Assembly: GCA_037126765.1 (NCBI GenBank)
Contig: JBBCBC010000019.1
Span: forward strand, 28,232,222-28,296,221
Direction: 5' to 3'
DNA length: 64,000 nt
Source of the DNA: Stenogyne calaminthoides
Lineage: Eukaryota; Streptophyta; Magnoliopsida; Lamiales; Lamiaceae
The position numbers and the translations under genes are program-made. The notes under the pieces are model-generated. The model searched no databases. It worked only from the letters and a program-made list of their open reading frames with translations, and was not told where the DNA came from. This document shows, piece by piece, positions 1 through 11,959 of the stretch (position 1 is its first letter; each line of letters opens with the position of its first letter).

Positions 1-1550
1 ATCCCGGACGGTTGGTGGCCCGCGTGCTCGTTACCGCAGCTCCCATGGAATGATTCATGGTCATCCCATCACTCCTGGTTTCGTGAGGGTCACACTTTCG
101 ATGTACCAGAATCGGAGAGGAGGATTCAATGGTGCCAAAACAAATCGATGAAGTCGTCCGCATCGGAACAATGGTCGGGCACTTCATCGAATGGGTCGAG
201 CAACTTGGTCTCTAGCACCATGAGGGTAAAATATTTGTTATTAAAGTTCATTATCTTATTTGTGGTTCTAAATAATATTGTAAATTAATTGTAGAATCAC
301 CCGACCCCACATGAGGCTAAATCGGGGACTCCAACGCTCTAAGACTTGGTTATCCCATGACCGAGACTTAGATCACGATGATCATTTACATAGGGTGCAC
401 GGGATGGTATCGCCTAATGCTTTCGATATCGTCATAGTTCCCCATGCTTGCTCACTTTCATCGTAATACTTTCCAAGAATTTGTCGTTGAGGAACATGTG
501 CGAAAGTCTTGAATGACGGGTGGTTGAAAAGAACCACCATAGCCCTTTACCTCGGTATGTGTTTACTAATTCTCAATATTCACTTTCGTATATAGTTTAA
601 TTTTCTTTTTAAATATTAATTAAGCGTATATATGTTGGTTAAAGATATTTGGGTGAGCTATATCTCTCCGGAGATAACCGAAGCAAGTGGAATGTACTCC
701 TTCGTCTCCCCCAAGTGTCTTGCATAATGGGTGATAGTGGCATGCACCATGGATGGGTTCGTTAATCACATGTTGAATCTAACGGGAGCCGATCATCTCA
801 TTTTTTTGGCCAACAAATGTGGGGTGAGTGATAAACATTTCGTTAAAATTTGTATTCATGTTTATAATATTTGCACATATATATGCTAAATTTGCGCTAA
901 TTTTAATACTCTCAATATAATATAGGAACCATTGGGTCTTTGGTCGCCATACACATGAATACATTAAGTGTGTATTTTATGGACCCACTTTCGTGATGGA
1001 GTTTATTCTAATCATACGATCTCGTTTCATATATGGAAGCGTAAGTTCATTTTTAATATTCTATACAATGATTTGTTTTACTTTTAAAATTATGCATATT
1101 TAATCTATTTTTATTTTTAATTATAATAATAATAGTGTGATGACGATGTATCGGAGTCGCCTTCAGAGTCAGGGCTCAAGATCCAGGTTAAATAAAGTGA
1201 ACTGGATTAACATTAAGGTAAATTTAATTTAGTAAATTATCAAACTAATTAATAGAAAGAAATCATAATTGTAATACGTTATTATATTGTTAATCAACGA
1301 GTTTAGAGGCAACGCGAGATAATGACCATTGTGGACATTTTGTTTGTTGCTTTATAGAAGATATAATCTGCGCTTCTATAACGAACATTTCTCCCAATGT
1401 AGTCAATTATTGATTTATTTAAATTATTATTGATTGAATAAAAATTCATATTATATTGAATGATTCGTTGTTTGCAGTTTGTCTATGAACGTGAGCTCAA
1501 GTCTTACTCTAAGAAAAGACTGGAGAAATGGAAAAAAAGCGATTGATTGA
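1..1550 (+). pseudogene. Degenerate Ulp1-like (C48) cysteine peptidase, probably transposon-borne
   Basis: I see the three catalytic landmarks of an Ulp1/SENP-type peptidase in order but in broken frames. An N-H-W-V-F stretch starts at 927 right after an intron-like AG. V-Y-F-M-D-P-L-S lies at 970-993 in another frame. N-D-H-C-G-H-F-V-C-C-F-I-E-D-I-I runs from 1321 and reads to a stop at 1411-1413. These match His, Asp and the nucleophile Cys. Candidate introns (GT..AG, AT-rich) lie at about 831-925, 1218-1310 and 1415-1475. A basic tail follows at 1477-1545. Plant Ulp1-like genes of this kind are usually carried by CACTA or Mutator-like transposons. A host SUMO protease fragment is possible but less likely given the context. 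The upstream 1-780 is coding-like in short stretches that I cannot identify. Confidence 0.6.
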
Positions 1551-1823
1551 GGTACCTTTTACAATCGTTTATTATATTCATCTGATCAATATTGAGAGAA
1601 TGTTGTTTGAAATATTGGTAGCATGTAATTAAATTATATATTTGTGATGATATATATTTCATGTTTTTGGTGTATTAATTGGACGTATGTTTATGATTGT
1701 ATGTTTATATATTTCGATGTTTTGGTATATTTATGTGGTTTATGGTTTTATTATAGGATTTTTGGTTTATGTTATATGGTATTGGACGTATATATAAGTT
1801 TTATTAGCGGTTTTCAACCGCTA

Positions 1824-3364
1824 TGTAGGTCCCGAATCGGGTTATGTGAAAGCGTAAGTCTAGAGGGCGGGTGAATAGACTTAAAAAACTTTTTCTTGGA
1901 TCGGAATCTTGAAATAGATAGCTTTGATCAGAGTCGAAGTGAATCGATTCGGTCCGATAACCAACTTCTTCGAACGCCGGAAAAGCGGTCGATTCGAACT
2001 ATCGATTAACGATCGTCACGAAAGCTTAAGTTTTACCCGTGAAAACCAGGTTTGTATAAATCGATTCCAAGTTTTATCTTTTTAATCGATGTGAGAAATC
2101 AAACTCGATCGGATCGAAGCTTGGTGTCATTCGATCTTAACTTAGAATGTATGCGCTTTTAAGATTATGCGATGTGAGAGCGGATAATCAAAGCAAAAAA
2201 GCACACAAAGATTTATAGTGGTTCGGACAAACCAAATCCCACATCCACTCTTCCCTTTCACAAGGGGCACCAACTTAACCGACTTAACCGACTTAGATTA
2301 GTGTGTTAGTCCAACACAAGACACCAACAGATGTTTTAAGAGTTCTCACTCAACGATCCCGTAAATCAATCTTAGAAACCCTAGATCGAAATCTTGCTAA
2401 ACAACTTATCCTAACTTGGGGTTTGGGTAAGATTGTTTGAGGTTCCAACTATGAAATCTTTTCTTAGCGTATAAGCGACTCGAAAGCTAGATGAAAAGAT
2501 TTCTTGCTAAGAACTTATGGGATGAACACAATATAAAATAAGCTTGTAGTTGTGTTCTTCGCGCGAAATCGACTATAGTTTGAGCTTCTTGATTATGTTG
2601 TTTGTCCCAAATTTCCGTATTTCACTCTGAAGTGTGATCCCATATTTATAGACCTTGAGATCAAAGAGCCGTTGGAGAGCAATTTGAATCTCAGGCTATT
2701 TCTAGGTAGAGTTGCAGGCTTGATGTGACGTGCTTCAGGAACGGCATGGCCGAAAGTTTATAACCGTTTGAGAGAAAAGCAACATCGAATCCCGCGAGTA
2801 TCAGCTCTGTTCATACGTGTCTCTTCCTTATTGGATGAAAGCCTTGCTTTGCAGTGTTGTTCCTCCAACTAAGGTTGGTATTCATCTTGTTCAGATCGCA
2901 GACGTATGATAAGATGAAACATCGGTTTTTCATCTTATGGTGATCCGATCGATCTGAATCGATCACGATCCACGATGGAGTCTTCGCTGCGCTGACTTAA
3001 CTTCAACCGGCCGACTCGGCGATGTAGGTCTTCGGGTCTTATCTTCGAAGTCATCCGATCTTCTAAGTATAGAGGTTTGAGCTTCATGACTTCCGGAAGA
3101 GTTATCGACAAGATCGGTTAGATCGATCTTCCGTTACGTTTAGCGTTACGCTCTTCGGGATATCGACTTTCTTCCGAATCTTCGATCGACCTTTACATAT
3201 TGAGTTCCCCCTCAATATGTGACCTATCTATTACATCGGTTTTTCTATACAATCATTATCAACCGGTCTCCTATAGCAAATGTAAACATCGATCATTAAC
3301 AGTCCGACCGGTCTCTATTACATGTGTTTTTGGAACTTTCATCAAAACTATAAATTTCCCAACA
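1824..3364 (-). repeat. 3' LTR of the Sirevirus-like element
   Basis: This 1,541-bp repeat starts TGTAGGTCCCG and ends TTCCCAACA on the plus strand, and matches 14307-15855 along its whole length. Differences from the other LTR are mostly small indels and substitutions at CG-containing sites such as TCGAT/TCGGAT. As this is the minus-strand element's downstream LTR, it should carry the transcript end. A short palindrome (AGCGGTT, 3-nt loop, AACCGCT) lies immediately outside it at 1806-1822. Confidence 0.92.
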
Positions 3365-3378
3365 ATTTCCCCTTTTTT
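3365..3378 (-). other. Polypurine tract of the Sirevirus-like element
   Basis: The minus strand reads a run of A then GGGG and AAAT directly against the start of the 3' LTR. This is the plus-strand DNA priming site of LTR elements and fixes both the LTR boundary and the orientation. Confidence 0.75.
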
Positions 3379-5570
3379 GATGAAACCAAAACACTTGAAA
3401 ACCAAATGATTGATTAGTATAGAAACAGTTAAAGAGCAAGTAATCGAAGACAAAGAGATTTTGTCTTGGGATCGAAAAAAATAAACTTTTCATTAGATAA
3501 GATGATTACATGTTACATCGAAAAGTTTTGAATTTAAAAAATCTAGCGATCCCTGAGCGTCTTACGAATCTTCACTCCTTAGGCTTGTATCCTTCCGGCA
3601 TTTCTCTTTGGTCTTGTGGAATGTTGAAAATCGATAGAGTTTCCATTTGACATCGGTTATCCGCTCTTGATCGATTATCCGTGATTTGCTCAAGATGTCA
3701 AAAGTAGAATCTCTCAAATGCCGGTCTGTCAAATGAGCCATCTGCCTTCTTTGAGAGTATATTAACGGATCATACTCTTGGCGAGATATCTTTACATTTA
3801 TAAGCTTGGCTTCATTTTCCGAGATACTTCGAAAAGTCCGGATATTTATTACAGAACCCGGTTGAGGAACTCATCATCCGGTGATTCTTCTTTTGGGACA
3901 AGATCAAGGACAAAGGCATCTAGAAGCCATTCACTTCGATCTTATTCCATTCCTCAAACCTCTTGGCGTGTCTGCGGCCGATTTTTGGTATAATCTCGCC
4001 GACTCTTTTGCCGCAACAGAGGTTACCGTGCGATTTTCCAGTTAATCCTTTCTTAGCCCTTGATTTGAACTTCTTTTCAACCCTTCGCTTGTGCCCGTTT
4101 TTTTCCTTCTTTCTTCTTGATTATCATTCTTTGGACAATTTTACACTAGCTCCTTATCGGCCAGATCGACTAGTTTGCATTTCCGGTGGCTTTCTGGTCC
4201 GATCGGGTCCAGATTTTGATGTCCCAAACCCAAGGCAGCCCTTTCTTGCAATTGAGCTTTGTCCATGGGCCTTGTCATCCGATGTGTCATCGATGTGTCG
4301 ATTGGTTTCTCGGATCCTTCCCTTTTGGTTTGAGCAAAAAGCGCGTTGAGGTGGAAGTCGAGACCCAAAGTTGATCGACAATGCCCCGATTTAAATCATT
4401 AGCGATAAACCCAAGATTGAGTCATTTAGATTACGAGCAGGTTATGTCAGCTTCTTTCTTGGCGATTTCCATTGTTGCGAAGAGTGTCCAAATCATTTTG
4501 TCAAATTTCTCTTCGATAACTCGAGCCTTTTCTCGGTGGCGTCGAGAAAGAAGATTGAGTTTCATCCACTGTTTGACTTGTCATCAACCGGATTTTGTAA
4601 GCTCGGCCAGATATGGTGGACATGGATTGGGAGAACTGATCTCGATTGCTTCGTTTTGTTTGAGATCGATTTGTCTACGATCGATTAAGACTCAATCAAT
4701 CTCTTAACTTCCGGAGATCTTTGAGATAAGATCTGATCTCCTGAAGTTGATCGATGGTGATTTGGGATGTAGGAATTGATCCATCACTTGATCGGGTTCA
4801 TTGTTTGTGCCTCCGTGGTTGGTCGTGAACTGCAAAGACAGTTCCACTTTCATCGGCGCTCCGCATTCACCATTTTCGGCGTCTGTTTTACGGAGCTTCT
4901 TGAGCGGTCTCGAACTCTCTTCTTCCGGCGGTTCCAACTTCGCGTGGATCGAAGCTTTCCGCAGTTTATCGATATGAGCTCACCGGTGATCCCACTTTGG
5001 CGGACTTCCTCATATCGAAGTCAAAATCTGCGAACTCATCCGCACCACCCATCTGCTCAACAAGTAAGATAAGATCCGAGAAGCTTTTTAACTGAGATCT
5101 CTCCAAAGTGAGGATCTCCATGACTTCTTCTCGATAGCGGGATGGGCGACCGGTTGTGGATACATCTCATCAATCTCGTTCAATTCTTAGTCGACCATTT
5201 TTCGGTTATGGTCTTTGTTGATCTGGATGCGAGAATGATCCGTCCCAGATTCGTTGGATGAGATGTGGAAGCTTCGGTTGTGCTTGAATCGGCTAAGTTG
5301 TCGATTGGTTCAACCTGCAGGTGGGTTACTGCTTTGTAGTGGCGATTAATATCTGTTTTGTGTTCATGAGCAGGTGAACTAGCGGTAGAGATATGCTCTG
5401 CGGCCTTTAGTCCGAGCGGTGAATCGCCTTGAGGTTGAGGAGAAGTAGATTTATCACCAGTGCTTCTACCTCCGATCGTTCTGGCGAGCCCTCGGGTTGA
5501 GAAGCTTACTGTCGATTCTGTTCTTTGTTGCTAAATGATTCGTTCAGCGCTTTTTTCTTCTTCGACTCAT
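3379..5570 (-). other. Distal 3' region of the Sirevirus-like element, no gene resolved
   Basis: This stretch lies between the envelope-like ORF and the 3' LTR. Only short open frames exist on either strand; the longest on the minus strand (4704-4937) is acidic to basic and low in complexity. It may be the frameshifted C-terminal half of the envelope-like protein, but I see no motif that proves it. A run of about 17 T lies near 5640. Confidence 0.4.
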
Positions 5571-5579
5571 CTTCTAGTC

Positions 5580-6509
5580 TTAGAGTCGGGGTAGGTTGCT
5601 TTTTTCTTTGGCCTCTTCTCCTGGGCCTTCACCAGCTTTTTTTTTTTTTTTTTTCGTGGAGCAACCGGGTGTGGATGAGGCGACTTCTTTGCTCTTTCCT
5701 TTCTTCGCTTTTTTGTTGAGTGGGCTCCGTGTCATCGTCTGGTGGCCCATATATAACTGAAGTTGATGAGAGAAGGCATTGTAGGACTTCATCCATTAAG
5801 ATTCCATTCGGCAGGCGGTTTGTCTTTTAATATGACTGCAACCTTGTTGAGATTCTTTGATTCTCTTTTTTCGAAAAGACTGCTGGATTCATTGACTCCA
5901 AATTTTTCGTGTTCTTGGAGCAAGATGGCTTTTTGAGAAGTCCGTGCAATTGATGTTCTGAGCCCCATCAATTATTGCTGCCATGCTGTACATTTTGACT
6001 GATGTGAGAGCATCTGGGCTAAATGAGATTCCCATGATCGTTCTTGACAGAATGTCAAACAGCAGTCTGTACTTTCTTTTGAGCATTGGCCTGATGAATC
6101 CGGCTGTCTGATGTTTGTCTGCCTCTCTTAAGAGCTCCCCTCTGATTTCTTCATCCTCATTCTCCCTGTAGTGTGCAGGAGAGATTCGCCCTTTTGGCAA
6201 GCTGAACAGACGAGTGATGTCTGCATTTGTCAGTCTGATTTCTTCTCCGTTGACTGACGACATCAGTTCGTCTCCTGGCTTTTCTGTATCCACACTCAAA
6301 TTTTGCAAGAATTGAAGTGCTTCATACTGCATCACTGGATTGCAGTGAGCAGAGCAATATGTTTCCAGTCCAGCTTTCTTCAGGATTTGTTCCACCTCCA
6401 TGGATTCAGAATCCTCAGTGGTTCCAAACTGAACGAACTTATCCTCGAAGATCTTCGTTGCCAGTTCCGCATAATTGCACATGATCTTTCCAAGTCCATG
6501 AGTGGCCAT
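5580..6509 (-). pseudogene. Envelope-like ORF of the Sirevirus-like element (frameshifted)
   Basis: A 206-codon frame starts at ATG 6509 (MATHGLGKIMCNY) and is rich in charged helices. It includes LTNADITRLFSLPKGR and a later segment ending MAAIIDGAQNI. Near 5950 the reading shifts to another frame (ending VILKDKPPAEWNLNG), then to a third with a lysine-rich, nuclear-signal-like tail (5580-5792). The position after RNase H and before the 3' LTR is where Sireviruses carry their envelope-like gene. The LTNADI and SIMxxA-type spacing resembles proteins annotated as plant transposon or envelope-like, but I see no signal peptide or clear membrane span. The role is therefore inferred from position. 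No functional protein is readable as the sequence stands. Confidence 0.55.
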
Positions 6510-6782
6510 CTACATGTGAGATAGACTCATTAAATTTGTGCATAATCAATATCAATATCATACTGCGGAAAACAAAAGGCAATGAAGCATAATTTCCGAA
6601 AAACAACTTTTGAAAACAATGTTTTTAACGGAAAGAAAGATTCATCATTAAGCTTAAAAGAAAATATTACCAGATTCAAATTTTCAGAGACGATTTTGAA
6701 ACGTAGAGTAAAATTTGAAGTTTTTCAATGAGAGTAATGCGAGTTTGTGAAGCAGAAAAACTCTGGTAAGGTTTGATGAATC

Positions 6783-6790
6783 TTTATATA
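6783..6790 (-). promoter_or_regulatory. TATA-box candidate upstream of the envelope-like ORF
   Basis: On the minus strand a CTATATAAAG motif lies about 270 bp upstream of the envelope-like ATG. It is followed by an A/C-rich leader and possible splice signals: a GGTAAT donor near 6670 and an ACATGTAG acceptor directly before ATG at 6510. This would let the 3' ORF be expressed separately from the genomic transcript. This is a motif match only. Confidence 0.35.
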
Positions 6791-7651
6791 GAGGCGGAGG
6801 GTACAATAAGACAAGATTTTGAAGATCAATCGTTTTGAAAAGATTGTACGCTCCAGATTTAGCGGTTTTGATCGTAGGGTTGAAAAACGCGACGTCACAC
6901 AAAAACTTTTGGATTTAAAAGCACGATCAAGTAGCGAAGCAATACATGTACCCCACGTCCGCATTAAATGATTTGCAGAGTACACGCCACAAGGATAAAT
7001 GGGTACAAGAAGGCAAATAAAATCGATATCGATCCGATAAATAAGTAAAGAACAAGAGAAGAGAGATCGTGTCCGGGTTGGTGATGTTGTTATCACCAAT
7101 ATTACTTGTCAATGTTGATTCCACTTGTTGATCTTAATCATTCTCGCCTAAGCCTTAAGAAATTTCCCAACTATGATCCTTTTAACGATCTTCTCCGGTT
7201 AAGGCTCGATTTGTTGAAACTTCAGCTTAAATGATCTTTCCTTAGTACGTCGATTTCCTTTTTATCTGCCTTGATCGGTTGAAGTTCCCCTTCAACCGAT
7301 ATTTCGACATAGACCGATATATCGATTTATTGGAGTTTCAAGCACGCGAGATCTCTCTCATCCGATCATGCTCGTAAGTAATCAGATTTTGGTTGACCTT
7401 ATCCGATTCTTTTCGGATAAAAGCCAATTCTTGGGATAAGTGTTACCGCCAAAACTTAGTCTAGAGTAGTAGCTTCTATTCCCAAGTAGGCGTGATTGAC
7501 ATGCGTAAATATCGTCCTCAATCTCTCGATATGTCAATCAACCGTAAATTTATCCAATTATCGATCAAGTGATTTCTACACTTGTCCTTTTGATGCAAAT
7601 TTCTGATAGGCTTCTTGAATCGACAATTGCATTTGCATCCTTGCTTGGCCT

Positions 7652-8215
7652 CTATAAAATGGACCAATGTTTTACACAACATCACCCATTCACCATACTT
7701 ATCTTCTTTGTAAGAATCATGTATCTTGGTGAACCCTTGTTTCCTTGAGACTTCCTAAAACACTTTTACACCCTTTTATATGGTTTCATCTTCTCAAATC
7801 AACCCTTTTGCATCCCCTCATTCTTTGTTTTCTTCATCATCTTCGATTTCACATACGATTGTTTAAAAGCTTCTCTACCACCATGCGGGATCTCGCTTTG
7901 TTGCAACCGAGAAGACACTTCTCCTAACCAGATGCACCTTGTGTGTCTATCTCGATGACGTAATCGTAACCATCGACTTAGTCAGTATAAAATATCGAAA
8001 CACATGTGCCCATGAGATCGATGACCAACTCTTTGGCACACGTGCTCCATTTAACAATGAGGAGAGCCCTACTACTCCTCCTCCTTTTAGGGCTCCGTGC
8101 TTAAGAATCCTATCAAGGCCTCTGTCGCCCAGTTTTCTTGATCTTGACTTTTGACTTTGTTGCCTTGGGATTCTGTTCTTTAAAGCCTCTCTCACCCCTT
8201 GTTAAGTGGGGAAAA
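7652..8215 (+). other. Antisense transcription-unit-like stretch inside the Sirevirus-like element
   Basis: On the plus strand, opposite to the element, CTATAAAA lies at 7652-7659 and is followed by a C/A-rich leader. A serine-rich frame from an ATG near 7780 (MVSSSQINPFASPHS) breaks at about 7865. Proline-rich pieces such as EESPTTPPPFRAPCL continue to about 8150. The pieces look like one frameshifted ORF. Some plant retrotransposons carry an antisense ORF between pol and the 3' LTR. I do not recognise the protein, and chance is possible. Confidence 0.3.
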
Positions 8216-8250
8216 ATGAGAGTTTAAAATCTCTCTCTTTCCTTCACTTC

Positions 8251-8287
8251 TAGGGTTAGGATGAGGGTTTAGGGTTATAGGGTTAGG
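8251..8287 (+). repeat. Short telomere-like (TTTAGGG-type) repeat tract
   Basis: Five imperfect TAGGGTT/TTTAGGG units lie in about 37 bp inside the retroelement. The tract is too short and degenerate to be a telomere. It recalls the telomere-like core of the fold-back elements at 33.6 and 55.6 kb. Confidence 0.6.
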
Positions 8288-8551
8288 ATCTTGGTTAACA
8301 TTTATGTCTTGACCTCCGGGTCTTCTTGTACTTGAACTCGTAATGTAACCTCACCTTCGGTTTTTATCAATGAAAAGTTCTGTTATTTCATTTTGTTGTG
8401 TAAATTCCTGCTTTCAACGTGATCTCTTATGAAGTGGTGTCTGACATCTACATGCTTGCATCTTGTATGTAGAACTGGATTCTGAGTGATTGCAATAGCA
8501 CTATTACTGTCACAGAATATAGGTACGTTCTTAGCTACAATGTTGTAATCC

Positions 8552-9819
8552 TCAAATTTGACCGAGCGAGAGCGATTGGGAACAACAAATTTCCTGCAGC
8601 CCGTATATTCTCGCTTCGGGCTTGTTGATGTCGTGAATCGATGTCCGCTTTTTTGAAAACCACGAGATCGGTTTACTTCCTAAGAACCGACATGTTCCCG
8701 AGGTTGATTTTTCTTCGTCGATCTTGCAACCTCCATAATCGAATCGAATACCCACTAAGTTCTAGATTATCATCTCGATGGGTAGAATAAACCAAGGTTT
8801 ATTGTTCCTTTCAGATACTTAAGAATCCGCTTAATCGCTTCTAGTGGTCAATTATTGGATTTGCTCGAATTCGCACATACACCCATCGAAGGTGATATAT
8901 CTCGTCTCAACGGCAAATGTATAATAAAGATCCAATGAGAGCCCTATATTCCTTCTCGATTTGTTTTTTCGACCGGCTTATCCGGATCCATCTTGAATCC
9001 AAATCATCATAGAAATTTTGGCTTCCTTGCTATTTTGAATTCCAAACTTAGCCAAAATATTCCTAGTGTACTTTTGTTTAAGCGGATGAATATCCCTTCG
9101 ACTTTGTTTAACTTGGAGACCTAGAAAGTAATTCATCCGACCCATCATGGACATCTCGAATTTCCTCATGATCGCCATTTCAATCTTTCACATAGGTTCT
9201 TGTTTGGGGATCCAAGATGATGTCGCCCACGAAATCAACCATCGAATATCTTCTCCATCTTCTATTCTCAATAAGGTTCTCATTCCATCGCCTTTTAGTG
9301 AACCCACTTTCGATCAAGAACCGAGAGAGTGTATCATACCAAAGCTCATGCGAACTGTTTCAAACCATAAAGAGCTTTTTCTTAAACGATACACTTGGTT
9401 GCCTTTTTTCAAAGCACGGAGGTTGTTAAACATAAACTTCCTCCGCTAGTACCCCGTTTAAGAAAGCACTTTTACGTCCATCCGATACCACATGAACCCT
9501 CTCCGGGAAGCATACGCCGTAAAATAAACCGAATATAAGCTTTAAGGCGGCGATCGGTGCAAAGGTCTCATCGTAATCAATTCCTTCGATTGTGAATACC
9601 CCTTAGCAACAAGTCTTGCCTTATTTCTGGTGATAACATTTTTCTCATCTCTTTGTTCTTGAAGATCCATTTCGTGCCAATTACGTCTTGATGGCCTGGT
9701 CTGTCTACTAGTTCCCATACTTCATTTCTCTCGAACTGTTCCAGCTCCTCCTGCATGGCTAGAATCCAGTTTGCGTCTTGTAATGCTTCCTCGATTGTAG
9801 TAGGTTCCTTCATAGACAT
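8552..9819 (-). pseudogene. Copia reverse transcriptase / RNase H, frameshifted
   Basis: Read right to left. 9577-9819 encodes the RT N-terminus (EEALQDANWILAMQEELEQF, then VIGTKWIFKNK). The catalytic loop region at 9214-9237 reads DFVGDIIL where the family has YVDD. 8978-9178 encodes FEMSMMGRMNYFLGLQVKQS. 8552-8755 encodes RNase H (YGGCKIDEEKSTSGTCRFLG). The protein is cut into at least five frames by 1-2 base indels, most of them at or beside CG dinucleotides. It would copy the RNA genome into cDNA in an intact element; this copy could not. Confidence 0.85.
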
Positions 9820-10318
9820 AATAAAGAATACATGGCACTTTCACCAATCTGATGTCTAGTTTTAATTTTATCGAGCGGGTCTCCAATTATCGATCGGTTG
9901 GATGATCGTTATCCGTGTCCTTCGCTCGACGATTTGCGTCGGTTTTGAGAACATCGTCCGTTTCTGATAAAATCTTATTACTAGTGATTGGGAGTGGTGC
10001 AGGGTTATGGTCCACTTGATAAGAACAAGTCTCAGCTGATGTTGGAATCATCATGTGCTGATGTCTGCTTAATGAGAACTTCGAAGTTCCCCTAACCGGA
10101 TGGTTCGATTCTTCTTATCTCGGTTGAATCAACTTTTTTTTCATCGACGGTTGTTCGTACCTTAGGATCTGATTGATCCGGTGAATCGGCTAGATCTGGA
10201 ATGTAAATTGATCTGATTTACGATCCTTTATCCTTGATCGTTAGGCGATTCATTTTCGAATATCGGGTTACGTAGATCGTGTACTTTTGTTCTTACGGCA
10301 GATTTCTCTTGATCGAAG

Positions 10319-11443
10319 ATGCTTCATCAAAGGGCTACATGGGGTGTTTCTTCCACAACAAGGGTTCGTTTTGTTGTAGACCCTGAAGGCTTTTTAGATG
10401 AGAATACCCTAGAAATATACCCTCATCGAGACTTGGCCTCAAAGGTCTTCAACCCGACTTTTCCCATTGTTGTGTATGAAACACTTGCACCCCAAAAACA
10501 TGGAAGTAAGAAACACGAGGTTTTACGCCCTTCCACAGTTCATAAGGTGTTTTGTAGTGAGCCTTAGTCGAGACATCCATTACTGCGTATGGCATCATGC
10601 GGTGTTGATTGCTTCGCCTTAAACGGTTTGGCATCGCATGTTCAAATTAACATTGTTCGAAAGCGAACTTCTTTGAGGAGTTCTTTTTTTCTCCGCTTCG
10701 GTTTCTCCATTCTCATATGGCGTCCTCGCACCGATGTTTCATCTTTGTATACCAAACTTAGAGCAAAAATCAGTAATAAAGGAGTTCAGAAATTCTGTAC
10801 CTTTATCTGATCTGATTTTTACTACGCTGACACCCTTCTCATTTTGTAATCTTCTTAGTAGCTCGGGTATCTTGGTTGTCGTCTCATTCTTCTTATGTAA
10901 GAATATAACCCAGGTAAACTTGGAATAGTCATCCACGATTACCAGAGTGTATTTATTCCCGGCTGAGATCGACCGTGTAATCGGGTCCAAACAGATCCAT
11001 ATGAAGCAAATACCGCAGATTACTGGATCTTTGGTCCCAAATCCTTTGAATGAAGCTTTGACCTGTTTTCCCTTCTGACATGCAGTACATGTCTGATCCT
11101 TTGAGAACACTTCATTCGGAAGTCCTTCCACTAGAGACATCCTGGCTATCTTATTAAGAGTTTTAAAGTTCAGATGGCTCATTCTTTTGTGCCAGAGCCA
11201 ACTGCTACTTTTGGAACTCTTAACAATCAGGCATGCATTTCTTGGACAACTGTTCCAATCAGCTGTGTAGATCGTCCCTTTTCTTGAACCAGTTAGCAAT
11301 ATTTGTTGAGTGACTCGATTCTTGATAGTGCATTGATCAGTCGAGAACTCAACACTGAATCCGTTGTCGCAGAATTGTGAAACCGATAATAGGTTGTGCT
11401 TCAGACCTTCGACAAACGATACTCGCCATTTGTACATCATCAT
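10319..11443 (-). pseudogene. Copia GAG-pre-integrase and integrase, frameshifted
   Basis: The 234-codon frame 10739-11443 holds the HHCC zinc finger (H85, H90, C119, C122 in WHKRMSHLN...TCTACQKGK). It also holds the integrase core with VDDYSKFTWVIF (D171/D172) and IRSDKGTEF (D213). The C-terminal part continues in other frames at 10449-10634 (YKTPYELWKGVKPRVSYFHVFG) and 10319-10449. It inserts cDNA into the genome in live elements. The order INT before RT is what makes this a Copia and not a Gypsy element. Confidence 0.88.
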
Positions 11444-11622
11444 TCTTCTCTGGGTTCAACCCTTTTGGTATAACCAAAGTTATCATCACCGAAGAGTACA
11501 CGCGGGCCTTTCTGTTCTATGGTAGGACCGGGGGGGTTGTTGGCTCCCGTCATGTGCCTTGAGCATCCACTATCGATGTACCAGATAGTTGCTTGCACAC
11601 CTCCTTTGTTGGCCGCACCCAC
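11440..11622 (-). pseudogene. Copia aspartic protease fragment
   Basis: The frame contains WYIDSGCSRHMTG with the catalytic D17-S18-G19 typical of Copia proteases, followed by a short linker into the pre-integrase domain. It overlaps the integrase frame by 4 bases at 11440-11443, so the two are in different frames, where an intact polyprotein would be continuous. Confidence 0.8.
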
Positions 11623-11959
11623 GCCGAGCCCGCAATCGATCGGGTTTTAGGTACCCCTTTGGATTGGGTCCCGAGGGGTTAGGTTTGGATTTGGGATCCA
11701 TACAAACGAGCACTTCTATGGTGATCGGTCGGATCGAAGGCCCGATTTGTCTCCCATACTGTCAACATAATCATACTTATCCTCATATGCTTTCGATTTG
11801 TATGATTACTTGTGTGAACCTTGGATGACTTAGAAGACTTATGATTTACCTTTTTCGGTTTGTCTTCTTTTTATCCATTAATGGTTCAAAAAGAGTCCTA
11901 AATTTACGACTATAGGGGGTAGATACATTGCTACCATCAAAAGATTCATATCCTTTTTA

